From Paracyclopina nana (taxonomy: Eukaryota > Arthropoda > Copepoda > Cyclopoida > Cyclopettidae): DNA of 64,000 nucleotides. The stretch is from assembly GCA_019096065.1 (NCBI GenBank), contig JAGUCH010000003.1, positions 1,736,001 through 1,800,000 of the forward strand, read 5' to 3'. The stretch's first letter is position 1. Every line of letters starts with the position of its first letter. A program made the position numbers and the translations under genes. The notes beneath the pieces were generated by a model that made no database searches, had not been told where the DNA came from, and was given only the letters and a program-made list of their open reading frames with translations. Shown piece by piece: positions 34,501 to 44,660 of the stretch.

Positions 34501-37500
34501 GCTCACTCGGAGTCGTGGAGTAGCGAGGCTCCATCCGCTTTTGCTCCATCATCCTCAGCTGCTTTTGCTTGGCTTTCAAATTCTTTGGGATTGGGTCGTA
34601 GTTTTTGTTGTTGCTATAGGTAGGCCCGTCGCTACCGTTGACAACATAGACGTCTCGACGTTTTGTATTATTGCTCTTGTCTCGGCCTACTTTTTCAATT
34701 ATGGTCTCAGCAGAAGTGTTTGTGGTCATGGAGGATAACATTTCCGCATCGTCTTCGTCAACCTCGTCTGAGTGGTCACCACAGCAACTGCATGAAGTGA
34801 ACGAGCCCGATGACATGCACGATTCGCATGAACATTGAGAGGCCTCACTTCCAGTCGTGTAAATACTTGCTCCTTGCTGCTGCTCGTCATTATAGGTGGC
34901 TGATGCTATGTCTGTCTTGGATTTGAAGACCACATTCTTCACAGTGCTCGCTTCGGACTCGGAGTGCTCGCATTCTTCCTCATGAATGATTTTTGTCGTG
35001 GCTCCCAACTGGCTTACATCTTTCGCATGAGAAAGTTGAGCCAGCTTGGAGAGCATCTCGGTTCTCGACATATAATTCGGTTCCCCATTTGATAGGCCTT
35101 TGGCCATGATGCTGCTTGCACGGCTTGACCAGGAATCGTGGCTGGTCACTTTTGTGACTTTGGCCATATCGGTTTTCAAATTCTTGAGAACTTCTCCGCG
35201 GGAAACTTGAACGGACGAGGGATCATTCATGATCGTGCTGGCTCTACTAGACCATGAATTATGAACCTTTGGCTGTTGTTCCCTCTTGGAGTCTTCTTCG
35301 AGTTCAGAATCCTCCTCCTCCTCCTCATGAATCATTTTTGTAATGGCTTCCAACTCGTTCACATCTTTGATGTGGGAGAGTTGAGCCAACTTGGAGAGCA
35401 TCTCGGTCCGTGACATGTAATTAGGCTCACCCACAGACATTCCCCTCGCCATTATGCTACTCGCACGACTGGACCATGAATCATGGATTTTGGCAGGGTT
35501 GGCAGCTGCCGGAGGAGGAGGTGGCGGCGGCGGAGGGCCAGGGGGTGGACCTCCAGATTGCTTCATGATGTCGGCCTTTAAATTCCGAAGAACCTCCTCG
35601 CGAGACACATAAATGGACGCTGGATCTTTGAGAATGGTGCTCGCTCTGCTCGACCACGAGTCATGATGAGCCTTTTTAGCCTTGTCTGAAGGATAGTGGC
35701 TACTTCTCTGAGCCACGTCCTCAGCATAGGTGAAGTCGGTGACAATCGACTCAATGTCCACATCTCGGCCTTTCTGCTTGGCCTTCTCCAACTGCTTTTT
35801 TGTCAGCGGCGGATGATTGTGGCGCGGCAGAAGGTGATCGATGCCAAATTTGTTGCTCAAATACCTGGCACTTTTCTGCATTCGCTCGATGTGTACGAGA
35901 ATCTCAGAGTGGCTCATATGCTCAAATTCCTTGCGCATTTGGCGAGATTTCACCGCCTTCAGTATGTCCTTTTTCGACATATTCCTCCACGTGTCCATAT
36001 GGATGTTGAGCGGAATGGGCTCGTAAGCACGTGCGAAATTCTCCTCTAGATCGCTCCACGAGTCGTACTCCGACCCCACCGTGCCCTTGCGGTCCATGAG
36101 GACCTCCTTGGCAATCATCCCTTGCATTTGTCGTATGAGCAGCTTCCTCGACTCGTAAATTGGCTCCTCTTCATCCGGAGCCTCATCTGGGACAGCCGTT
36201 TCTTCATGTTCAACTTGAAGATCCTTCTTGGTCGAGCCTTTTGGGAACTTTTCAAAAATGTTGCGAACGACTCCACGCTTCTTCATCCTCTTCAAGCTGT
36301 TTTCTGCATTTTTCGACCTAGTCTGCCTGGCATGACTCTCCCTGATATCATTGCCGGTCAACGATTCCTTGAGAGCTTTTCGCTGGCGGCTGAAAATGTT
36401 CCCCGGCCGTTTTCCCATGTCTCGAAATCACTAGGTCTCCGATGCCAAGTTGGTCACTAATTCTTCACTGCAGCAACGGAATCGTCTGCAGTACTTCTTC
36501 TACTCATTCGTGAAACAGTTTCTGCTTGCTTGGTTGGCAGTGCATGTAATCGCCATTTTTCTGATGCTAAGACAATTTAGCTAGTTGGCCGTTCGTTTTG
36601 GTCAGCCGGTTAATTGGAGCACACCTCACTAGCTCCACTCCTCTCGTTGATTCAGGAGAGAAAACGGTTTGTCTGCTGCATGAGTTTAGTTTCCTTTTCG
36701 AAATGTCATCATTATCGAAATGCTAACTTCGTGATGCCATGGTGATTATTTTCATTTGAGAGCGAAATGGACGCACGTGGGAGATCTTTTTCTGCAGAAG
36801 CAGCAGGCGGAAGTGTCTAAATTGACGCTTAAGCAGAAATTAATTGCAGTTGCAAGAAAAATCACAAATTCCTATATAAAATACTATACCAACATCACTT
36901 AGCTTAATTGCGAAGTAAAACTCAATAGTAATTATTTGAAAAAAACTGTGAATTATCAGATATGCAACGACTAACAAGTTGGAGAAATTTTCTCCCTCAG
37001 CCCAATCATCATCTTGGTCCATCCTGCGGGCAACACCAGCTGCCAAGCAATATAGCAGATTCACTTTCACTCTCGAAGAAGGAACAAAAAGGCATTTTCA
37101 CATGCAAGATGATGGTCAAAATAAACTGGCAAAAATTACTTGAAATCTTCCTATTTTGATTGCCTACGCAAAGCAGATATTGCAAATATTTGCTTTTTGT
37201 CTTTGTTGGGCAACAACATTTTTCGCAGTGCTATTTTCACGACTGTTTGTATTTGCTCTCAAATGAAAATAAATCTTACGCCTTCCGTTTCGCTCACAAT
37301 TAATGTCACTATTTTCTCAGTGGCTTGAACACGAAAAGACTGATGTAGAATGGTCCCTTCTATCAGACCAAGCTTCCGACAACTAAAGGTCTGCCATGAA
37401 ACGGCCAAGCAAAGCCAGCTAGCGCTTATTGCGCGCTTTCCCTAAGCTGCAGCACCAAGGAATTTTACTTTTCTCAAACCACAGGTGCTTGCTTGTGAGA

Positions 37501-39041
37501 TCGCGAGTGGACCATAAAGTAGCCAGAAAATTAGACCATCTTGAGCCAGCTCAAGAAAAACACTTTTCATCAAGGTGCAAAAATACCTTGAATAGCTCTT
37601 TACGTAATGAAAAAAAGTGTGAACAGCGTGTCTAATTTTGAGCCACAATACGTACTACAAACGCAACAGTTTAGATACTTTTCAGTTGTTTTCCTGGTCT
37701 ACATAATTTACTGAAATAGGCACAAAATGGAACAAACAAAAAGCTAAAAAGACTACATCACTGTTACTAAGGTATAGTTCAATGAGGAGCTAAAAAACGG
37801 GGCCTTATTGTTAGATCACCTAGATTTCCCACAAAGCTATTACGCCAAATGCAGCTCTGCCGCATTATCAATATCAATTTTCGAATAGTTTTTTCGTCAA
37901 ACATGATGTTAATACAAATTCTAACAAAAATATGATCCCCGAAAATATCTCGTTTCATGTTTGAGCATGTTGCTGAAATAAGTGAAAAATGACCTCCTTC
38001 TCTTTTTTCCTAGAGGAAAAGTCTTGGTAATTGTCAGCGAGATTAGATTCAGGCAGCTTTTTTAAGTGCCGATGCATCTTGTTGTGATAAGTAGAGCATG
38101 CACTTCATTTCACTAATTTGAAGAAAGAAAACTCAAGCTGAAAGAGCCGAGAAATGAAAGGGAGGCACAGTTTGGACAATGCACGATGAAAGACATACTG
38201 CCAATCGATCCTTGGCCTGCTGTGTGTGAAGGAAGAAACCACATATGTTTACCTTAGTGCGACTGCACTATCAGATTGCCACTGAAACTCATTAAATCAA
38301 GATGAAAGTTGCGACAGAGCCATTAAAAATGGCCAGCAACACGTTTTCCCTATTCATAACTTAAAAACAACCGTATCTGCGTGCTATGCTAAGTTGAGTG
38401 CTTCTGCTAGTTTCACTTGCACACCTCTACTAAAAAATTGAGATTGTTACTACGTTGCTCAACGCGTCCAGAGCTAGTCATCAGCCACCCACACAACACA
38501 CAAAATTATGCCACATGCATTGGAGGAGGCCTTGAGGAACTTTTTATGCAAGAGCCAAAAAATTGGGCTTGAGTAACAACACTTCCAAACTTCCAAAAAG
38601 GCCCTAAATTAGGAAGCTAGTCGGCGAAAAACCGAGTGACCTTTTTGATGCCATTTCAACAAGGCTGCAGGCAGATGTTGACAAAGTCTGGGCTCAATGG
38701 CGCGAATTCTTCTGCACCAGTGGGTTACTTTTACCATGACATCAGCAGTATCAGCTATTTTTGAGGACAAATCAAAGCTTATGGACAAGAATCGTCGGAA
38801 CTCAAAAGAAAAGATGACGAGGCATAACCAAGATTGCATTCATAGATGGCCTTTAGGAGCCTTGAGACAAGAACAGGTCTTTATAAATAATAAAACACCC
38901 AAGAGAAGAGGGAGGGGTCCATTAGCTAATTGAAATGGGGAGAAACCGCCCCCACATTCACATCTGGAGGGTAAAAAAGCAATTTGCAGCTCTTACCTTG
39001 TCAAAATTGTAGCGGTCTTGATTCTCTAATACTCGGCTCAT
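19521..39041 (-). CDS. Patronin: Patronin/CAMSAP, microtubule minus-end protein
   Basis: Distal exon 1 is 39041-38997 (MSRVLENQDRYNFDK) and alternative exon 1 is 30347-30246. Common exons are 29588-29493, 29428-29213, 29154-28948, 28839-28464, 28332-28201, 28113-28045, 25547-24855, 24795-24641, 24572-24459, 24390-22501, 22439-22259, seven small exons from 22128 to 20066, 20010-19728 and 19665-19521. The model with proximal exon 1 has 1,813 residues. The N-terminus is a CAMSAP calponin-homology domain (AKQRASMKWLLSKAYN through CPDGLP to VVCFMADLFTGLEVK). The middle is disordered and Pro/Gln/Ser-rich, with two charged coiled coils (in exons 24795-24641 and 24390-22501). The C-terminus is the CKK domain (YREPTVKSNRTIVLNAIEYV...GVVN), which binds microtubule minus ends. 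All junctions keep phase. Confidence 0.93.
20066..22128 (-). other. Patronin: Seven consecutive frame-neutral small exons of Patronin
   Basis: The exons are 22128-21955 (174), 21856-21752 (105), 21620-21522 (99), 21234-21136 (99), 21021-20938 (84), 20788-20681 (108) and 20179-20066 (114 bp). All begin and end in phase 1 and have lengths divisible by three, so any subset can be skipped without changing frame. Their peptides are Ser/Arg/Gly-rich (for example DDYYYGGSMRDLSNRHG and DSPRMSRMDRSARSMS). They form the linker between the coiled-coil region and the CKK domain. Confidence 0.8.
25548..28044. other. Large Patronin intron, nothing recognised
   Basis: This 2.5-kb intron separates the CH-domain exons from the linker exons. 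It has AT-rich stretches and short simple repeats but no exon with matching phase and splice sites that I could find. An internal promoter for short isoforms is possible but unsupported. Confidence 0.35.
30246..30347 (-). CDS. Patronin: Alternative (proximal) first coding exon of Patronin
   Basis: ATG 30347, or the in-frame ATG 30302, opens a frame ending AELEK at a GTACAA donor in phase 0. This phase matches exon 29588-29493. The peptide is basic and Ser-rich and has no similarity to the distal first exon. Use of this start would come from a promoter inside the gene, downstream of the nested gene. Confidence 0.55.
30400..32134. other. Patronin intron 1, between the proximal first exon and the nested gene
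   Basis: No coding sequence is recognised. If the nested gene has a spliced 3' exon after a possible donor at 32282, it would have to lie here or further left. No clear candidate was seen. Confidence 0.3.
32135..36418 (-). CDS. Unrecognised 1,427-residue repeat protein, nested in Patronin intron 1
   Basis: A single uninterrupted ORF starts at ATG 36418. I do not recognise it as a named family. Residues about 255-480 contain four copies of (H)(D/N)SWSSRAS(T/S)I, in an alternating A-B-A-B order. A copies run on to VSREEVLRNLKADI-like helices, and B copies run on to GEPNYMSRTEMLSKLAQLSH. Weaker versions occur earlier (YDSWSDLEENFARAYEPIP; MSKKDILKAV; MSHSEILVHI). A PPPGPPPPPPPPP tract sits between the first two copies. 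Two Cys clusters (CSCESCMSSGSFTSCSCC; CPECNNALLESLICSTCDCC) could bind metal. YEP motifs recur. The protein is highly charged, with no signal peptide or membrane span, so it is probably a cytoplasmic scaffold. The last 45 residues look non-coding, and a possible donor (AAG|GTAAAA, 32282) suggests a spliced 3' end. Confidence 0.8.
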   Translation of the reverse strand: MGKRPGNIFSRQRKALKESLTGNDIRESHARQTRSKNAENSLKRMKKRGVVRNIFEKFPKGSTKKDLQVEHEETAVPDEAPDEEEPIYESRKLLIRQMQGMIAKEVLMDRKGTVGSEYDSWSDLEENFARAYEPIPLNIHMDTWRNMSKKDILKAVKSRQMRKEFEHMSHSEILVHIERMQKSARYLSNKFGIDHLLPRHNHPPLTKKQLEKAKQKGRDVDIESIVTDFTYAEDVAQRSSHYPSDKAKKAHHDSWSSRASTILKDPASIYVSREEVLRNLKADIMKQSGGPPPGPPPPPPPPPAAANPAKIHDSWSSRASSIMARGMSVGEPNYMSRTEMLSKLAQLSHIKDVNELEAITKMIHEEEEEDSELEEDSKREQQPKVHNSWSSRASTIMNDPSSVQVSRGEVLKNLKTDMAKVTKVTSHDSWSSRASSIMAKGLSNGEPNYMSRTEMLSKLAQLSHAKDVSQLGATTKIIHEEECEHSESEASTVKNVVFKSKTDIASATYNDEQQQGASIYTTGSEASQCSCESCMSSGSFTSCSCCGDHSDEVDEDDAEMLSSMTTNTSAETIIEKVGRDKSNNTKRRDVYVVNGSDGPTYSNNKNYDPIPKNLKAKQKQLRMMEQKRMEPRYSTTPSEPPEEKPRSFRGRSKDPDFEKIYEPVDASEIRRQKNAKALKKYLREFASDWDDRVNNLNTLRRGRVLKELKKQLRQTIDLDNVKPEDLGRHVEVALREALDSSYEALSNVNIGHMYVPMEENPSNSKVVSRENTDYDTFGSIDSLIFEPKIPTNEDIQEVQDEIESQFGYLKHFDNEDQVIIGAGKTTFAERVKLFQQLGNKAGQEEAGKISPLPLNRPPSRRILHAGNETSWQQIAKKRSVASSISDKSIRSQDNDQKPSLDGAKKDICPECNNALLESLICSTCDCCSECTEDKSEKSVNNQNNDKNQIVVDVSVHQSSSGATSWDFEPKSAADENNLRRKLKSSFGAPADPKEMVVYEPLVFSASDMEHNVEYDVDFLSEYAQKTSLFPSSVMPKVLDKSGKTVALTEQLFRGDIEGTLQKAKHDKKRASPLEDMSTNAGASDSGIASPPLNGDVEGPNLNESIDEESTNNNDNDSGVDEAHHELPPKKKLVPGGKSDTMIRELKSKLKQKFNVDEETAMPTQLRDDATNAASVGTVESRKLALAPQFAKMFANRIPAPPKASGKQMTSFVKLGNVREAHSVGKDHGNCSDCGEPIVDESSENSSRPPTREMLYGPGGLFGPKGPFSTPNVRYPHGMELASKKSPRKTPYSELSSITGVEDRSVKSHYVINSVKCMTPSSRPQSSSRMETYIADWSELPKDEFDRWKEEKAKRMLAWIHTSHGSEKLLVATTELPWWKVKVFSRGRSFCEISCCCRRLLHHTHQAAFNVMRSRSLAHRWRGQHKSF
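36419..38996. other. Distal part of Patronin intron 1 and nested-gene promoter region
   Basis: It carries the 5' flank of the nested gene. No exon, repeat or RNA gene was recognised. Confidence 0.35.
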
Positions 39042-40053
39042 GGTGAAGTCGGACTCCGATTGCTGGTTGATGACTCAAATTGGCCTTCAAAACACTCAAG
39101 ACCTTTTCATGGCAGCGAATCGGACCAGCAGCAATCAAGGAGCCATGGCACAGTTGAATCCAGCCTCGGCCGCACCAGATGCACAATATAATTTAAAGGG
39201 GGTGTGGCCTAGGGGCGGGGAGTCTCTCCACTCCTTCAGGTGCTGCTGATTTTCAAGCTATTGCAGTTTTACTTTGGCGTTTTGGTTTTCCAGCACAACT
39301 TTGAGGCTTCAATTTACCGTACCCATCTCACAATTGGATGATCGATCGGGCGGCTTTCGGCGAGCTGCGAAGAAAGTTTAAGCTCAAATAAAACACGAAC
39401 GTAAATCCAGCGAACATTACCTAACTCGGAAATGCTTGGACACTGCAAACGGGACTTCGAAAAATCCTGCCTAAAACTGAGAAGCTGAGCCTGAAAAAAA
39501 GCACTCGCAAGTTCAGCTGAGATCCTGACACTGGGTCAAAGGGGCAGCAGCAGAGTTGGCAGAATGGCAGCTCGACCTTGTCGTGACCAAGTGGACGAGA
39601 AATTCGTGTTTTCTTCAAAAACCATAGCTTCCAGAGGCTACTTGACTAAAAGAGATTCTCGTTAAAACTCGAAAACACTCTGTTGGCCCAAGTTTGGTTT
39701 AGCTCGCGGTGATTTCGCGGAATTTTTAATTTTTCGTAAATTCATGACGTCATTCCCTTGGTTGATCAGAAAGTGAACTACAAAATCTTAGGCAATAATT
39801 ATCAAGAGGATATTGAACATATAGCTACTGCAAGCAAAAAAGCAAGAACTAATGTAAATATGAGTTTTAAAAAATCCATTCCAAGAGTGGATGATTTTCA
39901 ACAACTACTGAGTTGGATTTAATTCGCCTCAAACGTGTACATAGCTAATCTCGGGTTACTTTTTCGATTCATGCTAAATGTTCTGAATTGGATATTGCTA
40001 AACAAAAACAAAGCACGTAACTTCACGTGTTGGTGCCTAAAAAAATTGCGATC
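39042..40053. promoter_or_regulatory. Shared intergenic region between divergent Patronin and Nmd3
   Basis: The two genes start head to head, with 1.0 kb between their first ATGs. A bidirectional promoter is plausible for such broadly expressed genes. Non-coding 5' exons may lie here too. No TATA box at a suitable distance from either ATG stood out. Confidence 0.4.
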
Positions 40054-43000
40054 ATGGATTACGTCCCGATACAGAATGTTGTCGAAGAAGCTAAAATGTA
40101 AGCACTCGATTGATTTACTCTCTGACTCTTAAGCTCACTTTATATTTCAGTCTTTGTTGTCAATGTGGTGTGGCAATCGCGCCGAATCCAGCAAATATGT
40201 GTGTGGCATGCATAAGAACTCAGGTTGACATCACGGCTGACATTCCCAAACAAGTCGTGATCTACTTCTGTAGGTTCTGCGAAAGGTTCGTTTATATCGT
40301 TATGTAATATTTTCTTGGTTGACTCTGTTTAATGTCGCTATGTTACATGGTTCTTATGACTTGTCTCTTGTTAGGTATCTGAACCCTCCAAATAATTGGG
40401 TTGTGTGCAGCCTCGAGTCTCGTGAGCTGATGGCACTTTGCCTCAAGAGGCTTAAAAATCTTGCCAAGGTCAAGCTGATCGATGCCAACTTTGTGTGGAC
40501 TGAGCCTCATTCTAAGAGGATTAAGGTAAAATATTTAGCAGTTAGGTGTCAAGAGTATTTTTGTGATGATCAAATCGATTTTGCGTTCACGACTATTCTA
40601 CATGGTGACAGCTTAATAATCTCTGAATGTGCCTCTCCCCAACATTATTTTCCAATATTTATAGTAAGAGCAGCTGAAAGAGTAACATTTGGTTGCAGGT
40701 CAAGCTTACTATTCAAGGAGAAGTCATGGCTGGCACAATCTTGCAGCAGACTTTCATTGTGGAATACATTGTCAATCACCAGATGTGCGATGATTGCCGC
40801 AGAGTCGAAGCTAAGGACACCTGGAACGCTAGTGTAAGTAGCCTTTCGTATGGTCAAATATATGCTGCAAGGTTTTTTTTCCTCCCTCTAAATAAACGTA
40901 CGTCCTTTCCCAATTTGCTCTCCGCTCTTGGCAAGCATCCTCATTAAAATAAGTGTTTTTACATTAGGCTCCGTTGCCATGCTAATCCATTCATTATTTA
41001 TCGCAGGTTCAAGTGAGGCAAAAGACGACCCAAAAAAAGACGCTATATTATCTTGAGCAACTTCTGTTGAAATACGATGCCACCAAAGACTGTGTTGGGA
41101 TAAAAATGAATCACGGTAAGATAGCTATTTTAGGATCTAATGCAAATTTGTTTATTAATAGCGACCAGATAGTAATGCGATTACTTATTCATGCATAAAT
41201 CGCATCAGCCTTATTTTTCAATTTAAAATCCTCTTTCATTGGATTAAGTTAAGAGAAAATTCCGCAAATTGCAGTTTTTGAGATGTCTGCTTCTTGATGA
41301 AATGCGTCACCAGTAGCTTGATCATGTAATTGATTTATTGACATTGTGAGAAAGTGCTGCAAGTCTTGTGATGTGGTACTGAATCGAGTTTTTCCTTATC
41401 AGAGCCGTCAGCTCACGACACTTTTATCATTTTTCAAGGCTATACTTGTCATTCATCCTTTCCCATAGGGGTAGCATACCATTCCTACATAGCTTATATG
41501 TAAAGAGAAGCCGTTTCCTTGGATGAAATTGCTTTTTTCTCCTCCATCTCCCTTGAGGAACTCATGCTTGCGTGGGTAGTGTCAAGGCTTTCTGTGTCCA
41601 AAATAGATGGCGATATAATGAACACTTTTATCCATTTCAGATGGCCTTGATTTCTTCTTTGGATTTGAGCCTTACGCTCGAAAGCTGGTGGACTTTTTGC
41701 AGTCTGTGGTCCCCATCAGATACAACACGTCCAAGAAGCTCATTTCGCATGATGCCAACAGTAACACGTACAACTACAAGTACGTTTTCAGCGTGGAGGT
41801 CGTGCCCGTCTGCAAAGACAATGTTGTTTGTTTGCCTGCAAAATTGGCCAGGTCGTTGGGATCCATTGGTCAAATTTGCCATGTGCAAAAAGTTACCACA
41901 CTTCTCCATCTTGTGGATCCAAATACGTGTCAAGGTGAGTACTTATAAAGGCCCTCAAATGGGTTTGTTTTATTCAAAAATGTATTTATATATTTTTTAG
42001 TGGCTGAGGTAAATGCGGTGAATTACTTCAAAAGTCCGTTCAACAATTTAGTGCTGCCCAAGCAATTGTGCGAGTACACTGTCATGAACATTGAACCTAT
42101 TGCGGATCACGAGAAGCATAAATTTGCCGGCCAAGGAACCATATCCAAAAAGGTATTTTTGATTCGTTTTTCCCCCACTCTTTCCTGTTGCTATGACAGT
42201 CTGTCATACGTAATAGGCAGTTGACTGGTCTTTTTTTGGCTGCTAGCAAGTCAAGAGGTGACATTTTGTACAAACAGTTGCCATGTTGGACATTTTCTTT
42301 CTTCATATTTTTTTTTTCCGACAAAAGTTAAGTTGGCCTGTTTTTGAATGTGTAAAAGTTGGGGCTTCCTTTTTGCATGAATGAATGCGCGAGAGCAAGA
42401 ATAGAACCTCGTTTATGATGGAAGTCTTTAATTCACGCCTAATACGGAACGGAAAAAACTGCCTCTTTGTCTTTTGTAGCTCTGCTGAAAATGACCTTTT
42501 AGTGGTTTTTTGATAAATAGAGAGGCCCGTACTCTCATGAAAGAATGATGCGGAAAGAAGCGAATGAATTATTCCTTGGCCGCATTAGGTGAGGAATGCA
42601 GACTTGCTGTTAAGTGCCTCCTTCATTCCTTTATAATGCGTTTATAACCACTGTTTAGCATACGAACCTGTTTTTCAGATTTGACGTGTCAAATACTGTT
42701 ATAGTTGGCCTGGTCTTTTTTCATGAGCCCATCTTTGGCCCCATGGAAGAACATTCTCGTAGTTCACTAATTTAAAGCAGATTTTGAAGAATTAAATGAA
42801 GTTAGTCGTAAAAGTTAGTTCACGAGAAAGAATCACGTAGAAAAGTCATATATTAGCTTTGCAAGTTTTCCATCGACTGAATTTCACTGGAAATTAGATG
42901 GAAATTTTCATGCCTGCTTTTTATTTTCAGCACGTCTTGGCCGATGCGTGGGTGGTGAAATCGAGTGAGCTGGGCATGTCCGAGGACACAATCCACTGTC

Positions 43001-44645
43001 GAACTCATCTTGGTCATTTGCTGCAAGCTGGAGACACGGTGCTTGGGTCAGTACACATACGTAAATTTATTGCTGCACATAATCAACATTGGCACTTTTT
43101 GTCCCCTCTCGTGAGGCCCATTCTGTCATTTCTGTAGAGTTCATTACCGTCAATCCTGTCCCTGTCAATGATCGCCTTGTTCAACGACCACTTGTCATTC
43201 TCCACAATCTTCTTCACTAAGAACGTGGCAGCCTCTTCCACGTTGACGTTTTCTTTGGCGGAGGCCGAAAAGTAGCCGCAAAAGCCTTTCTCCTTGCAAA
43301 TGGCCTTCATTGCTGTCTGGTCGTTGAAAATCGGGTCTGCTGGAGGCTCGTCGCACTTGTTGCCCAAAAGCACCGTGGGTATGGTGCGACCGTCTGGCAA
43401 AAGCACTTTCGAGTCTAAATCAGTCTTCCACTTGTCCACTGCCTGAAAAGTGTCCGATCTGGTCATGTCAAAGACCACAAAAGCACCCACAGCCTCTTTG
43501 TAGTAGACGCGAGTCATGTTGCCAAAACGTTCCTGAAAATGGCAAAACCACGTGACTACTTACACCTCTCATTACGTAATGAGGCCAAAAAAAGAAGGCA
43601 AATTTGGCTCCTCTTTTGTCAGCCTGCAACGCAATTTTATTTGGTCTTACTTGACCAGCAATGTCCCAAAGCTGGAGCCTGATGATGGTGTTGGCATCCC
43701 AGTTGATGACTTTGAGTGCAAAATCCACGCCAATTGTGGCTCTGTAGTGCTGCGAGAAAAACTGGTGCACGTAGCGCTTGATGAGGGACGTTTTCCCAGA
43801 TCCTAGCTCGCCTATGACAAGGATCTTGTAAAGCACCTCGTTTTTGCTTGTCCCACCATTGTTAGGGAAAGTTGGAAACGGCGCCGGTTTGAATTCGTCG
43901 CCCATATTCTGACCATCAACTAGATTTTGCTGTATAGGCGTTTCTACGAATTTCGATAAGCTCTTGTCAGTAGCGTGGTAAATTAGAGATTAGATATAAC
44001 ACTTGAGCGTGTGTTCAATGAATACGGTCACCATTTTTGCATCACATCCCTGTGAAAATCCTATACTCCACCTATGTGGAATTCCAGATAAATTACATAA
44101 CTTCTTTTCTAGTGAACTATTGTGACATTTTTCCTGCCTTGAGGCCTCCTTAGCAATAATTCTATCATGCCTAGAACTGGTTAAGCTGGTTTTGCCGTTA
44201 CTTATATGAGTTGTTGATTTTTGCGTAGCGGTTCCTTTGTAGCATTATTTAGCAGCGTTGTCATCAAAGGATGCTTTATTTCAGGTTCGATTTGAGAAAC
44301 ACCAACGTGAATGATGAGAATCTTGAGAAAATGCCTGCGGACAAGATTCCTGACGTGGTCCTGGTCAAGAAGGTGTACGCAGACAAAAGCGTACGCAGTC
44401 GTAAGCGTAAGTGGAAGCTCAAGCATATGGACGAGCTCCACGAGACGGCCAGCGTTGGCAGCAACAACATGGATTACGTCGACTTCCTCAACGATTTGGA
44501 GGAAGATCCCGAACTGCGGCAGAATATCAATGTCTACAAAGACGCTAAAAAGCTGCTTGCCGTTGACGATGAGACGGATGACGCAATTCCCCAAATCACA
44601 TTGGCGGAAATGTTGGACGACTTGGTCATTGAAAATATGGAGTAG
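40054..44645 (+). CDS. Nmd3: NMD3, 60S ribosomal subunit export adapter
   Basis: Nine exons (40054-40097, 40151-40285, 40375-40525, 40699-40833, 41007-41115, 41641-41934, 42001-42152, 42931-43046, 44285-44645) join in frame to 498 residues, close to the usual length of about 500. The N-terminal zinc region (CCQCGVAIAPNPANMCVAC, CRFCERYL, CDDCRRVEAKD) is complete, as are WTEPHSKRIKVKLTIQ, YYLEQLLLKYDA, LISHDANSNTYNYKYVFSVE and HVLADAWVVK...RTHLGHLLQAGDTVLG. The acidic C-terminal part carries KKVYADKSVRSRKRKWKLK, where nuclear import and export signals lie in the family. NMD3 binds the joining face of nascent 60S subunits and recruits CRM1/exportin for nuclear export. The last intron hosts Rab32 on the other strand. 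Confidence 0.95.
43083..43905 (-). CDS. Rab32: Rab32 small GTPase, nested in Nmd3 intron 8
   Basis: Two exons, 43905-43651 and 43532-43083, encode 234 residues. The P-loop is GELGSGKTSLIKR. Switch I contains FSQHYRATIGVDFALKVI with the effector Thr. Switch II is WDIAGQ|ERFGNMTRVYYKEAVGAF, the distinctive Rab32/38 form in which DTAGQ is replaced by DIAGQ. NKCD and SAKEN complete the guanine-binding set. The C-terminus ends CQC, a CXC motif for double geranylgeranylation. Rab32 (lightoid in flies) controls traffic to lysosome-related organelles such as pigment granules, with mitochondrial and autophagic roles. The whole gene lies within one intron of Nmd3 in antisense orientation. Confidence 0.95.
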
Positions 44646-44660
44646 TGTTCAAATACGTTA

